A stretch of DNA of 44,676 nucleotides from Paracoccaceae bacterium (GTDB lineage Bacteria > Pseudomonadota > Alphaproteobacteria > Rhodobacterales > Rhodobacteraceae): the NCBI GenBank assembly GCA_902635985.1, contig CACPPZ010000011.1, positions 1 through 44,676 of the forward strand. The letters run 5' to 3'. A model generated the notes under the pieces. That model was not told the DNA's origin. It ran no database searches and was given only the letters and a program-made list of their open reading frames with translations. A program made the translations under genes and the position numbers. Shown here piece by piece: positions 35,020 to 44,188 of this stretch (position 1 is its first letter; each line of letters begins with the position of its first letter).

Positions 35020-35984
35020 ATCAAAGCTTCTTTATTAACAATTAAATTTGGATTTATTGTCCCGTTCAGATAATTAATTGCATTTTCAATACATGCCAAC
35101 GCCATGCGCTCACTGGCTTTATCTGTGAGCCCTGCAATATGTGGAGAAAGCAGGACATCATCGCGATCACAAAGTTCTTCCCCAAAGGATGGTGGTTCTT
35201 CTTCAAATACATCCAGACCAGCGACCTGAACCTTTCCTGATTTGAGAGCATTCACGAGAGCTTTTTCGCAAATAACGCCTCCTCTTGACGTATTTGCGAT
35301 TATCATTCCAGGCTTCATCTGAGCAAACTCGGCGACATTGATGAGCGGTTTTTCACTTTTGGGAACATGCAGTGATAAACAATCCGCCCAAGCTAACCCT
35401 TGAGCCAAATCTGAGAACCTGATCACATCATTATCTGGCCATTGCTCTGGACTTATGTAAGGATCAAAAGCGCTAACACTCATCTTAAAAGCTTTGGCCA
35501 TTTGTGCTAATTTTTGACCAGCACGGCCAAACCCAACTATTAAAAGATTACTGCCTGAAATTTCGCGTTGTTCAAGTTGATTTCGCCAGTTCCATTTAGA
35601 TGGATCACGAACTGAGCGATCCCCTCGGATGACATGTTTCGCACAAGCAAGGAGCTGCATCATGGCATGCTCTGCAACTGAAACCGAATTCACATCACCA
35701 ACAATTGTAAGGGCGATCTTACGTGAATTTAATGCGTTCAAATCAATCGCATCATATCCAACCCCATGACGAGATACGACTTTTAGCTTGGATGCATTAT
35801 CTAAAGTTTCTGATGAAAGTGGTTGGGTTCGTATTATAAGTGCATCAACGTCTGAAATTAAACCAGCATAAGATTCTTCTGTAATATCCTCTATGTAGGT
35901 TATTGAATATCCCTCTTGTTCCAACTCAACAATTCGGCTCACCCCTGCTGGATGCAACTTACCAGCAACAAGCAATTTGGACAT
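35016..35984 (-). CDS. D-2-hydroxyacid dehydrogenase family (SerA-like)
   Basis: A 322-residue NAD-dependent enzyme. The nucleotide-binding loop is VGFGRAGQKLA near residue 152. The catalytic triad is visible as Arg in NTSRGGVICE, Glu in DVFEEEPP, and His in LSPHIAGLTDKA. There is no regulatory ACT domain, so it is not a full-length biosynthetic phosphoglycerate dehydrogenase. Together with the aldolase upstream it could oxidise a D-2-hydroxyacid to a 2-oxoacid or the reverse. Middle gene of the operon, overlapping the aldolase gene by 1 base. Confidence 0.9.
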   Translation of the reverse strand: MSKLLVAGKLHPAGVSRIVELEQEGYSITYIEDITEESYAGLISDVDALIIRTQPLSSETLDNASKLKVVSRHGVGYDAIDLNALNSRKIALTIVGDVNSVSVAEHAMMQLLACAKHVIRGDRSVRDPSKWNWRNQLEQREISGSNLLIVGFGRAGQKLAQMAKAFKMSVSAFDPYISPEQWPDNDVIRFSDLAQGLAWADCLSLHVPKSEKPLINVAEFAQMKPGMIIANTSRGGVICEKALVNALKSGKVQVAGLDVFEEEPPSFGEELCDRDDVLLSPHIAGLTDKASERMALACIENAINYLNGTINPNLIVNKEALI

Positions 35985-36793
35985 CAGTAAACTCCACCGG
36001 TAACTTGAGCTTTTTCTTTACGCCCAGTTAGTTTTCGCCAAGAAGAAACTGATGCAGCGGCTGCACTTGCTAGCAGCCTGGTATCTCCACCAATAGTAGT
36101 TAAGTTATAGCCCCATCCAATAGCTTTTGATGCATAGTCAGCAGTTCCGCAATGAATACCGGCAATTATCCCATAGTTATTACAAACATTGGCTACCCTT
36201 TTAATGAGAGCAACCATTTCGTCTTCAGTTCGATCAAGCCCCGGAGCCAAACGGCCTAGTTGTGTTCCGAGAGTAAGGTCAGCTGGTCCAACATATATAC
36301 CATCTAAGCCATCTGTGGATGCAATTGCCTCCAAATTTTCCACACCGTCAGCTGTTTCAATCATCGCAAAGGCCAAAACTTCATTATTTGCCTCAACCCC
36401 GTAATCAGGAACTGAAACAGCCACCCTAGTTGGTCCAAAACTGCGCTGACCCAGTGGTGGGTAACGCATGTAGGATATAAATTCTGCGGTCTCGTCTGCA
36501 TTATTTATCATTGGGCAGATAATACCCATTGCGCCAGCATCTAAAGCTTTCATTATAAACCCAGGATCGCGCCAGGGTACACGTGCCATAAGTGTTGCGC
36601 CTGAGGATTGCATCGCCTGAAACATCGGTAAAACATCTGAATAATCTAATGCGCCATGTTGTATATCAACGGTTACACTGTCATATCCTTGCGCGGCCAT
36701 TATTTCGGCAGTGAAAGAATTTCCAATTGAACACCATCCGTTGAGAATTGGTTTGCCGCTCGACCATAAACCTTTTAATTTATTTTTTTGCAT
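35984..36793 (-). CDS. HpcH/HpaI family class II aldolase
   Basis: A 269-residue metal-dependent aldolase. Catalytic His is in VDIQHGALDY, the pyruvate-binding Arg is in ARVPWRDP, and the metal ligands Glu and Asp are in AMIETADGVEN and GPADLTLGTQ. Family members cleave 4-hydroxy-2-oxoacids to pyruvate and an aldehyde. It is the first gene of the minus-strand operon and is divergent from the IolD-like gene, with 112 bases between. No regulator gene is present; the short gap must hold both promoters. Confidence 0.9.
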   Translation of the reverse strand: MQKNKLKGLWSSGKPILNGWCSIGNSFTAEIMAAQGYDSVTVDIQHGALDYSDVLPMFQAMQSSGATLMARVPWRDPGFIMKALDAGAMGIICPMINNADETAEFISYMRYPPLGQRSFGPTRVAVSVPDYGVEANNEVLAFAMIETADGVENLEAIASTDGLDGIYVGPADLTLGTQLGRLAPGLDRTEDEMVALIKRVANVCNNYGIIAGIHCGTADYASKAIGWGYNLTTIGGDTRLLASAAAASVSSWRKLTGRKEKAQVTGGVY

Positions 36794-36905
36794 CTACGAC
36801 CTCCAGATTTCTGCCAAAATTCTCGCCTAATGTTTCAATTGCATTAGTAATAATTTGTCAATATGCATAACCGGCATGCTAACAAGTTGAAGTCTAGAGG
36901 GTTGG

Positions 36906-38765
36906 ATGACTGGAAAAACGGTAAAGCTGACAGTTGGTCAGGCAATTGTACAATATTTGATTAATCAGTACACCATTATCGATGGGGAACGTCATCAGTT
37001 ATTTGCTGGGGTATTTGGTATTTTTGGCCATGGTAATGTAACTTGCCTATCGGAAGCCCTCGAACAGGTTCAGGATCGTTTGCCTACATGGCGAGGCCAG
37101 AACGAGCAATCCATGGCTTTAGCTGCAATTGGATATGCTAAGGCAAAACTTCGCCGTCAAATCATGATTGCAACAACTTCTGTTGGCCCAGGTGCAACGA
37201 ATATGGTGACCGCGGCTGGGGTTGCGCACTCAAATAGACTGCCTGTCCTACTTTTGTCAGGAGACACTTATCATAACCGTTTGCCAGACCCGGTATTGCA
37301 ACAGGTAGAGCATTTTGGCGAACCTTCTACGACAGTGAATGATAGTTTTCGATCTGTATCGCGTTATTGGGATAGGATCACTCATCCTGCTCAAATACTT
37401 TCTTCATTACCCCAGGCCGTTGCTACGATGATGGATCCCGCAGATTGTGGACCTGCTTTTATCGGATTGCCACAAGACGTTCAGGAAATAGCTTATGATT
37501 ATCCCTTAGAATTTTTCACTGAAACCACTTGGAGAATAACACGAAGCAGACCTGACCTTCAGCAAGTTGATGAAGCTGTAAAGATATTAAAAACGGCAAA
37601 AAAGCCACTTATTATTTCCGGTGGCGGCGTACGATACTCTGGTGCTGTAGAGGCGCTTGTGAAATTTGCTGAAAAAAGGATGATACCAGTTGCGGAAACG
37701 ATCGCTGGAAAAGGAGCATTTGTCCATGACCATCCTTTTTATGTTGGTGCAATAGGTATCGAAGGGACTGACGCAGCCAAGGAGTTAGCAGAGACTGCAG
37801 ATGTGGTAATTGCAGTAGGAACTCGGCTCCAAGACTTTACCACAGGCTCATGGACGACTTTTCGATATGACGCTAAATTTATCAACATAAATACTGCTCG
37901 CTTCGATGCAAGGAAACATTTTTCAAATCCAATTGTTGGTGATGCGTTAGAATGCATAAATGAACTTAATTCTAGAATGGAAGACTGGGTTTGCGATGCC
38001 AGTCGTATGGATGAAGCGCGCAAACTTTATTCAGATTGGAATGAAGCGATTGATAAAGGACAGGCTGCCACAAATGCTTCGTTTCCAACTTATGCTCAAG
38101 TTATTGCTGTAGTGAATAAGCACGCTAAACCTGAGGACACCATGGTAACAGCAGCTGGGGGCTTGCCAGGGGAAACTATTAAAAATTGGCGGGTGAAGGC
38201 ATCTAATACTTTTGATTGTGAGTTTGGATTTTCATGTATGGGATATGAAATTGCTGGGGCCTGGGGGCATGCTATGGCCAAGAATGGCGATGGCGTCCCG
38301 ATTGTCTTAGTGGGCGACGGATCATACATGATGATGAACTCTGATATTTATTCATCAGTTCTGTCGGGTCATAAGATGATTGTTGTCGTCTGTGACAATG
38401 GGGGCTTTGCTGTAATTAACAGGCTGCAAACAGGCATGGGTGTGCCCGGTTTCAATAATTTATTAAAAGATGCTCGAATAAAAAATAGAGATAATCCTCC
38501 ACATGTTGATTTTGCTAAACATGCTGAAGCAATGGGCGCTTTGGCAAGACATTGTGAGAGCCTATCTGACTTAGAAAATGCTATGGAATGGGCCCAAACT
38601 ACAGACAGAACGACTATAATTTCGATAAATTCGGATGCCTATTCATGGACCCCTGGCGGTGCTGACTGGTACGTTGGGGTTCCTGAAATAAATGATAGGC
38701 AAAGCGTAAGAGCGGCACGAGAGGGGCAGGAAGCTTTCCGCAAAAAGCAACGGCAGGGTATTTAA
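36906..38765 (+). CDS. IolD-like ThDP-dependent hydrolase (3D-trihydroxycyclohexane-1,2-dione hydrolase family)
   Basis: A 619-residue thiamine-diphosphate enzyme. IolD signatures include FGIFGHGNVTCLSEAL near residue 37, the catalytic-Glu region RGQNEQSMALAAIGYAK near 62, and TSVGPGATNMVTAAGVA near 92. The ThDP-Mg motif is GDGSYMMMNSD and continues to CDNGGFAVINRLQ. In inositol catabolism IolD opens the ring of a cyclic diketone. The usual partners iolB, iolC and iolE are absent here, so the natural substrate may be another cyclic diketone. It begins a plus-strand operon with the next two genes. Confidence 0.88.
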   Translation: MTGKTVKLTVGQAIVQYLINQYTIIDGERHQLFAGVFGIFGHGNVTCLSEALEQVQDRLPTWRGQNEQSMALAAIGYAKAKLRRQIMIATTSVGPGATNMVTAAGVAHSNRLPVLLLSGDTYHNRLPDPVLQQVEHFGEPSTTVNDSFRSVSRYWDRITHPAQILSSLPQAVATMMDPADCGPAFIGLPQDVQEIAYDYPLEFFTETTWRITRSRPDLQQVDEAVKILKTAKKPLIISGGGVRYSGAVEALVKFAEKRMIPVAETIAGKGAFVHDHPFYVGAIGIEGTDAAKELAETADVVIAVGTRLQDFTTGSWTTFRYDAKFININTARFDARKHFSNPIVGDALECINELNSRMEDWVCDASRMDEARKLYSDWNEAIDKGQAATNASFPTYAQVIAVVNKHAKPEDTMVTAAGGLPGETIKNWRVKASNTFDCEFGFSCMGYEIAGAWGHAMAKNGDGVPIVLVGDGSYMMMNSDIYSSVLSGHKMIVVVCDNGGFAVINRLQTGMGVPGFNNLLKDARIKNRDNPPHVDFAKHAEAMGALARHCESLSDLENAMEWAQTTDRTTIISINSDAYSWTPGGADWYVGVPEINDRQSVRAAREGQEAFRKKQRQGI

Positions 38766-38806
38766 CTGAAAGAAGCTAGCTGATTAGCTATGCACATGAG
38801 AAATTT

Positions 38807-39427
38807 ATGATAAAAAAATTTGATAGCGCTACAGCTCTTTTGTTAGTTGATGTCCAGAAAGGTGTTAACGAAGTTAAATATTATGGTGGACCGTCGGGGA
38901 AAAGAAACAATCATAGCGCAGAGGAAAATATGCGGTTTCTTTTGACTGAATGGAGGCGGCTTGGAAGACGAGTAGCCTTTACGCGCCATAATTCCCGTGA
39001 GAAAAATTCACCTTTAAAGTTAAGTCTGGAGACAGGAAAACAAATTGAAGGTTTGGAGATACATAGCTCTGATATAGTCGTTGAAAAGGACGTAAACAGC
39101 GGTTTTATAGGTACTTCTCTAGAACTTCAGCTTAGGCGAAGTGGAATAGATCGACTGGTGGTTATGGGATTTTATACGAATTACTGTATTGAAACTACTG
39201 TGCGTATGGCTGGTAATTTAGGGTTTGATACCTATTTGGTCCATGACGCCTGTGCTGCCGTCAATACTTTGGGCTATGATGGTACATATTATGAAGCCGA
39301 CTTGGTTCATCATATGTCAATTGCGAGTTTGCACGGAGAATTTTGTACTGCCATATCAAAAGAAATAGCCATGAAGCTTTGCGTAGAGGATTGTTTAGAA
39401 CTTGATCGTGTTCAAGGAAACGAATGA
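38807..39427 (+). CDS. Isochorismatase-family cysteine hydrolase
   Basis: A 206-residue cysteine hydrolase. The catalytic triad is Asp15 (LLLVDVQKG), Lys94 (VEKDVNSGF) and Cys127 (YTNYCIETTVRMA). Members hydrolyse isochorismate, nicotinamide, biuret, ureidoacrylate or N-carbamoyl amines. Its 4-base overlap with the next gene, a guanidine-modifying enzyme, favours an N-carbamoyl or ureido substrate. Start ATG 38807, 41 bases after the IolD-like gene. Confidence 0.85.
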   Translation: MIKKFDSATALLLVDVQKGVNEVKYYGGPSGKRNNHSAEENMRFLLTEWRRLGRRVAFTRHNSREKNSPLKLSLETGKQIEGLEIHSSDIVVEKDVNSGFIGTSLELQLRRSGIDRLVVMGFYTNYCIETTVRMAGNLGFDTYLVHDACAAVNTLGYDGTYYEADLVHHMSIASLHGEFCTAISKEIAMKLCVEDCLELDRVQGNE

Positions 39428-40293
39428 ATTTTGGTATAGCTTCAATGACTGCACCGCTGAAAGAGGTTGCGCTTAGACGTCCTGGAAGCTCTATAAGAAC
39501 AGCAGAACCAAGCGCTTGGAACTATGGTAAGCATTTTGATCCGAGTAAAATTGACTGTGAATATGACAGATTTGTTTCGGCTCTCGGAAATTTTGGTGTA
39601 AAGATCCATTGGATCAAGGGCGATGATCTGGGTAATGCAGATTCTGTATTTGCCTATGATGCTTCTTTGATGACTCCCAATGGTGCAATTTTAATGTCAC
39701 CTGGAAAGGAAAGAAGGCGAGGAGAAGAAAACCTGCACGCCACTTTCTATCGAAGTAATGGAATACCAATTATCGGAAAGATTGACCCTCCCGGAACGGC
39801 AGAGGCAGGCGATACACTTTGGCTTGATGAAAATACTATGCTTATAGGTAGAGGTTTTAGGACAAATACAAATGGTGCAGAACAGGTCAAAGACATTTTA
39901 AATTCCATAGGTGTAAAATGCTATATTTTTGACTTACCCTTTTACCAAGGTAGGAATGCATGCTTACATTTAATGTCACTTATTAGCATGGTCGATACTA
40001 AGTCGGCCCTCGTCTTCAAACCATTACTTCCAGTAGGATTATGGAAACTTTTGGTTAAAAGGAATATCAATATAATTTCTGCGCCGGAAAGGGAGTTTCA
40101 TCAAAGCGATACCTTGAGTACTAACGTGTTGGCTGTAGCGCCAGGTGAATGCTTAATGCTAGATAACCTTCCTGAGACGGCAAAAGTTTTGAGAAATTCT
40201 GGGATAAAGGTTACAACATTCCGAGCGCCCGCACTTTGCATTGGGTGCGAAGGTGGTCCGACCTGTCTAACGCGACCTTTATATCGAATTTAA
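39424..40293 (+). CDS. DDAH/amidinotransferase-like guanidine-modifying enzyme
   Basis: A 289-residue member of the pentein (GME) superfamily. The catalytic Cys281 is in GGPTCLTRPL near the C-terminus, His182 is in CLHLMSLIS and Glu127 in GTAEAGD. The substrate block DSVFAYDASLMTPNGA near residue 73 resembles dimethylarginine dimethylaminohydrolases. It would convert a guanidino compound to a ureido one, or transfer an amidino group. It overlaps the cysteine hydrolase gene and lies just upstream of urease. Not a canonical arginine deiminase. Confidence 0.82.
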   Translation: MNFGIASMTAPLKEVALRRPGSSIRTAEPSAWNYGKHFDPSKIDCEYDRFVSALGNFGVKIHWIKGDDLGNADSVFAYDASLMTPNGAILMSPGKERRRGEENLHATFYRSNGIPIIGKIDPPGTAEAGDTLWLDENTMLIGRGFRTNTNGAEQVKDILNSIGVKCYIFDLPFYQGRNACLHLMSLISMVDTKSALVFKPLLPVGLWKLLVKRNINIISAPEREFHQSDTLSTNVLAVAPGECLMLDNLPETAKVLRNSGIKVTTFRAPALCIGCEGGPTCLTRPLYRI

Positions 40294-40526
40294 GCTGTTT
40301 ACTGATTTTAAAATTAGTCATCTGGAAAAATGTTTGCTCAACTGTGCAAATGAAAATAGCTGAGCCTTTAATGCAGATTTTAGTAAAGTGCTTAAAAATT
40401 AGGCGACATATAAATATTTTTCGGTGGCTTTCCTAAAATCTCTACTACAAGCCAAATCTTTCTGGCATGAGATATAATATTAATTTTGGTGGGAGATAGG
40501 AATTAATATAAAAGGAATATATTTAG

Positions 40527-41338
40527 ATGCTAAGCGTGTTGGTCAGCCTAGGGCCAGGGGCATTGTAAGGCTTTCTGTAAAACACGTAGAAGGAAGAAGT
40601 CGAATTGGTCAATTGCATCAATCCGGATCCTTGAAAGTCTTGTTTCCAAGAAATCAGACCAGCTTTTTGCAAGCAGTTACTGTCAATACTGCAGGTGGAG
40701 CAACTGGGGGTGATCAATTCAAAATAGATGCTACTGTGAAAAAAAACGCACGTCTGACTTTAACAACTCAAGCAGCAGAACGTGCGTACATGGCACAGGA
40801 GTTCACGGCGGCCTCCATCCAAAATAAAGTAACAGTTGAAAAAAATGCACAGCTTCATTGGATGCCGCAAGAAACGATTCTTTTTGAGAATTCCAATCTT
40901 TCTCGGTCGCTCGTCATAGATCTGCATGAAACTAGTAAGTGTTTACTGGTTGAGCCCTTAGTATTTGGAAGAATTGCCAGTGGCGAAAGATTAAATTCTG
41001 CAAAAATAAGAGACCATATAGAGATAAGGAAAAATGGTTACATACATTTCTTAGAGAAGCTTTTCTTATCGAATAATATTACTGAACACCTTAGAAGCGC
41101 TACGATTGCGAATGGCGCAAACGTTATGGTTCTAGTTGTTTACATAGGCTCTGATGCCGGCAAGCTACTTCCAGTGGTGCGATCTATGTTGCCCGAGACT
41201 GCAGGTGCTTCCGTGGTGCAAAAAGATACTCTGGTTTTGCGGGCGTTGGCTTCTAGCAGTTATGAAATGAGAAATTTTTTAATTCCTGTCTTGAGACGAC
41301 TTAGTGGAAATTTATTACCTAAACCATGGATGATTTGA
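40527..41338 (+). CDS. ureD: Urease accessory protein UreD, frame broken next to the start
   Basis: UreD joins UreF and UreG to load nickel into apo-urease. The intact frame runs from TTG 40613 ([14 protein letters not shown], 241 residues), but homology extends upstream in the same frame ([17 protein letters not shown] at about 40544-40594). That upstream part has no ATG, GTG or TTG. The ATG at 40527, 10 bases after an AAAGGA, is in another frame and reaches a stop at 40566-40568. Adding one G after this ATG would restore the natural-looking start [13 protein letters not shown] infer a 1-base deletion or a sequencing error. UreD is otherwise complete to 41338. Confidence 0.8.
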
Positions 41339-41339
41339 A

Positions 41340-41642
41340 ATGAAACTTACTCCAAGAGAAAAAGATAAATTATTAATAGCAATGGCTGCAGAAGTCGCCA
41401 GAAAACGCTTGGCCAGAGGTGTCAAACTCAATCACCCTGAGGCTATTGCTATAATTACTGACGCAGTGGTTGAAGGAGCTAGAGACGGTAGAAGTGTGGC
41501 AGATATGATGGAAGCTGGAGCACATGTCATCACTCGCGATCAATGTATGGATGGGATAGCTGAAATGATAGTTGAAATTCAAGTTGAAGCTACTTTTCCA
41601 GATGGAACCAAGCTTGTAACAGTTCACAATCCTATTAGGTAA
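41340..41642 (+). CDS. ureA: Urease gamma subunit
   Basis: A 100-residue structural subunit of urease. It opens [20 protein letters not shown] and contains [21 protein letters not shown] and [13 protein letters not shown], all standard for UreA. It starts one base after the ureD stop. It is followed by an 84-base gap before ureB with no gene in it. Confidence 0.97.
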   Translation: MKLTPREKDKLLIAMAAEVARKRLARGVKLNHPEAIAIITDAVVEGARDGRSVADMMEAGAHVITRDQCMDGIAEMIVEIQVEATFPDGTKLVTVHNPIR

Positions 41643-41726
41643 AACTAATCGCATACATAAAATTTTAAAAAAAGATCAGATTTTGAGTGAAGATAGAAAC
41701 CAAATACTTTTTAGAAAGGCCAAAAA

Positions 41727-42032
41727 ATGATACCTGGCGAAGTCATTCCATTAACAGGCGAAATAGCACTAAATGAAGATAGGAAAAGCACTACCTTGAT
41801 GGTTGCGAACACTGGTGATCGGCCCATCCAAGTTGGATCACACTACCATTTTGGAGAAGCGAATATTGCTCTGGAATTTGATCGTGAAACAGCACGAGGT
41901 ATGCGCCTTGATATAGCCGCCGGAACAGCAATACGGTTTGAGCCAGGACAGCAAAGGGAAGTCAAACTTATTGAAATGTCAGGTGATCGAAGAATTTTTG
42001 GATTTAATAAGAAAGTTATGGGAAAAATATAA
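41727..42032 (+). CDS. ureB: Urease beta subunit
   Basis: A 101-residue structural subunit. It starts [19 protein letters not shown] and contains [17 protein letters not shown], diagnostic of UreB. An AGAAAGG ribosome binding site precedes the ATG. It overlaps ureC by one base (TAATG), indicating coupled translation. Confidence 0.97.
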   Translation: MIPGEVIPLTGEIALNEDRKSTTLMVANTGDRPIQVGSHYHFGEANIALEFDRETARGMRLDIAAGTAIRFEPGQQREVKLIEMSGDRRIFGFNKKVMGKI

Positions 42033-43741
42033 TGGCTTCCACGATATCTCGATATGATTACTCTGCAATGTATGGTCCAACAACCGGCGACAAGGTACGG
42101 CTTGCTGACACTGACCTAATTATCGAGGTCGAGCGAGATTTCACAACCTATGGTGAGGAAGTTAAGTTTGGCGGTGGAAAGGTTATTCGGGATGGAATGG
42201 GCCAATCACAAGCGACACGCTCTCAAGGTGCCGTAGATACGGTAGTAACCAACGCGCTGGTTGTTGATTACAGCGGTATATATAAGGCAGACGTTGGATT
42301 AATGGATGGCCGCATTTTAAAGATTGGCAAAGCAGGAAATCCTGATACGCAGCCAAATGTTGATATTGTGATTGGCCCAGGTACAGAAATAATCGCAGCG
42401 GAAGGTAAAATCTTAACGGCAGGTGGCTTCGATAGCCATATCCACTTTATTTGTCCTCAGCAAATTGAGGATGCCCTTCACTCTGGAATTACAACAATGT
42501 TGGGAGGTGGCACAGGACCGGCACATGGGACGCTTGCAACTACTTGCACTCCGGGACCTTGGCATATAGCTCGAATGCTTCAGTCGGCAGACGCATTCCC
42601 GATGAACCTTGCATTTGCAGGGAAAGGAAACGCCTCGCTTCCTCAGGCATTAGAAGAGCAGATTACAGGTGGTGCCTGTGCGTTAAAATTGCATGAAGAT
42701 TGGGGTACTACGCCGGGGGCAATAGATTGCTGTTTGAGTGTAGCGGACGCCATGGATGTACAGGTTATGATACATACTGATACTTTGAATGAGTCCGGTT
42801 TTGTGGAGAATACAATTAAAGCTTTAAAAGGGCGGACAATACATGCTTTTCACACGGAGGGTGCTGGAGGAGGGCATGCTCCTGACATTATAAAAATTTG
42901 TGGAGAAGATTATGTTTTACCGTCTTCCACAAATCCAACCAGACCTTTCACAAAAAATACAATAGAGGAACATCTTGACATGCTTATGGTATGTCACCAT
43001 CTGGATAAATCTATTCCTGAGGACGTCGCTTTTGCTGAAAGTCGTATACGACGTGAGACTATTGCCGCAGAAGATATTCTACATGACATGGGTGCATTCA
43101 GTATCATAGCTTCTGATAGTCAAGCAATGGGTCGAGTGGGAGAGGTTCTTATAAGAACTTGGCAAACTGCTGACAAAATGAAAAAGCAAAGAGGGCAATT
43201 AATAGACGAAAATGGGAACAATGATAATTACCGTGTCCGAAGGTATATTGCGAAATATACTATTAATCCGGCGATCGCACATGGAATGTCTAGTGAGATT
43301 GGTAGTGTTGAGATAGGAAAACGGGCTGATTTGGTGCTTTGGGATTCTGCTTTTTTTGGTGTTAAGCCAGAGATGGTCCTACTTGGAGGTACTATTGCAA
43401 TGGCTCAGATGGGTGATCCTAATGCATCTATTCCAACGCCCCAACCAGTTTATTCTCGCCCAATGTTTGGTGCGTATGGGCGTTCAGTTGAAAAATCAGC
43501 GGTTTCATTTGTCAGTAAAGCAGCTTTGGACGATGGGATAAGGAACACACTTGGACTGGCAAAAGAAGTTTTGCCGGTGATTAATACAAGAGATATTGGC
43601 AAGGCAGATTTGCAGCTAAATAAGGCGACTCCGGTTATGGAGGTTAATCCAGAGACCTACGAGGTAAGGGCAGACGGTGAATTATTGACGTGCGAACCTG
43701 CTGAAGTTCTTCCAATGGCTCAGCGTTATTTTATGTTTTAA
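42032..43741 (+). CDS. ureC: Urease alpha (catalytic) subunit
   Basis: A 569-residue nickel amidohydrolase that splits urea to ammonia and carbamate. Nickel ligands and catalytic residues are visible: HIHF (first His pair), the carbamylated Lys in [13 protein letters not shown], His in [12 protein letters not shown] and [14 protein letters not shown], the mobile-flap His in MVCHHLDK, and the Asp ligand in [14 protein letters not shown]. Length is normal. This is a fully intact enzyme. Confidence 0.98.
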   Translation: MASTISRYDYSAMYGPTTGDKVRLADTDLIIEVERDFTTYGEEVKFGGGKVIRDGMGQSQATRSQGAVDTVVTNALVVDYSGIYKADVGLMDGRILKIGKAGNPDTQPNVDIVIGPGTEIIAAEGKILTAGGFDSHIHFICPQQIEDALHSGITTMLGGGTGPAHGTLATTCTPGPWHIARMLQSADAFPMNLAFAGKGNASLPQALEEQITGGACALKLHEDWGTTPGAIDCCLSVADAMDVQVMIHTDTLNESGFVENTIKALKGRTIHAFHTEGAGGGHAPDIIKICGEDYVLPSSTNPTRPFTKNTIEEHLDMLMVCHHLDKSIPEDVAFAESRIRRETIAAEDILHDMGAFSIIASDSQAMGRVGEVLIRTWQTADKMKKQRGQLIDENGNNDNYRVRRYIAKYTINPAIAHGMSSEIGSVEIGKRADLVLWDSAFFGVKPEMVLLGGTIAMAQMGDPNASIPTPQPVYSRPMFGAYGRSVEKSAVSFVSKAALDDGIRNTLGLAKEVLPVINTRDIGKADLQLNKATPVMEVNPETYEVRADGELLTCEPAEVLPMAQRYFMF

Positions 43742-43750
43742 GGAGTAAAT

Positions 43751-44188
43751 ATGGATTTGCCTAGTTGTTTAGATGTCGTACATAGCCATAAAGCAGACGA
43801 ATTTGTTATTTTGGATTATCATGCAAGGTTTTTGCGTCGCAAGGTTTTAGAAACTGAAGGCGGTCTCAAGTTTCTAGTTGATCTTCCCAAAACGAGGTCA
43901 ATTTCCGAGAACGAAGCCTTTGCGCTGGAGGATGGTAGGCTGGTTGGTGTAGTTTTCGCTGATGAAGAATTATTGCAGATAAAGGGTGATCTTTTGAAGT
44001 TTGCATGGCACATCGGCAATCGTCACGTGCCGTGTCAAATTGAAGAAGCACGGCTACTTATTCAAAATGATCATGTCATCAAGGAAATGCTAATTAATTT
44101 AGGCGCTGAGGTTGAGACTGTAATCGAGCCATTCAATCCAGAGGGAGGTGCCTATGGGCATGGACGCACGCACAGCCATACCCACTAA
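43751..44188 (+). CDS. ureE: Urease accessory protein UreE (nickel chaperone)
   Basis: A 145-residue metallochaperone. The C-terminal half carries HIGNRHVPCQIEEARLLIQNDHVI, which is the UreE core with its metal-binding His, and the protein ends in a His-rich tail (YGHGRTHSHTH) that binds nickel. It starts 9 bases after ureC, with a TAAGGAG ribosome binding site. It overlaps ureF by 35 bases. Confidence 0.95.
   Translation: MDLPSCLDVVHSHKADEFVILDYHARFLRRKVLETEGGLKFLVDLPKTRSISENEAFALEDGRLVGVVFADEELLQIKGDLLKFAWHIGNRHVPCQIEEARLLIQNDHVIKEMLINLGAEVETVIEPFNPEGGAYGHGRTHSHTH

Noticed and set aside
40294-40526. A guanidine or other riboswitch upstream of urease
   Set aside because: I looked for conserved riboswitch cores near the DDAH-like and urease genes and found no convincing match; an open frame at 40236-40436 is a shadow of the DDAH-like gene end.
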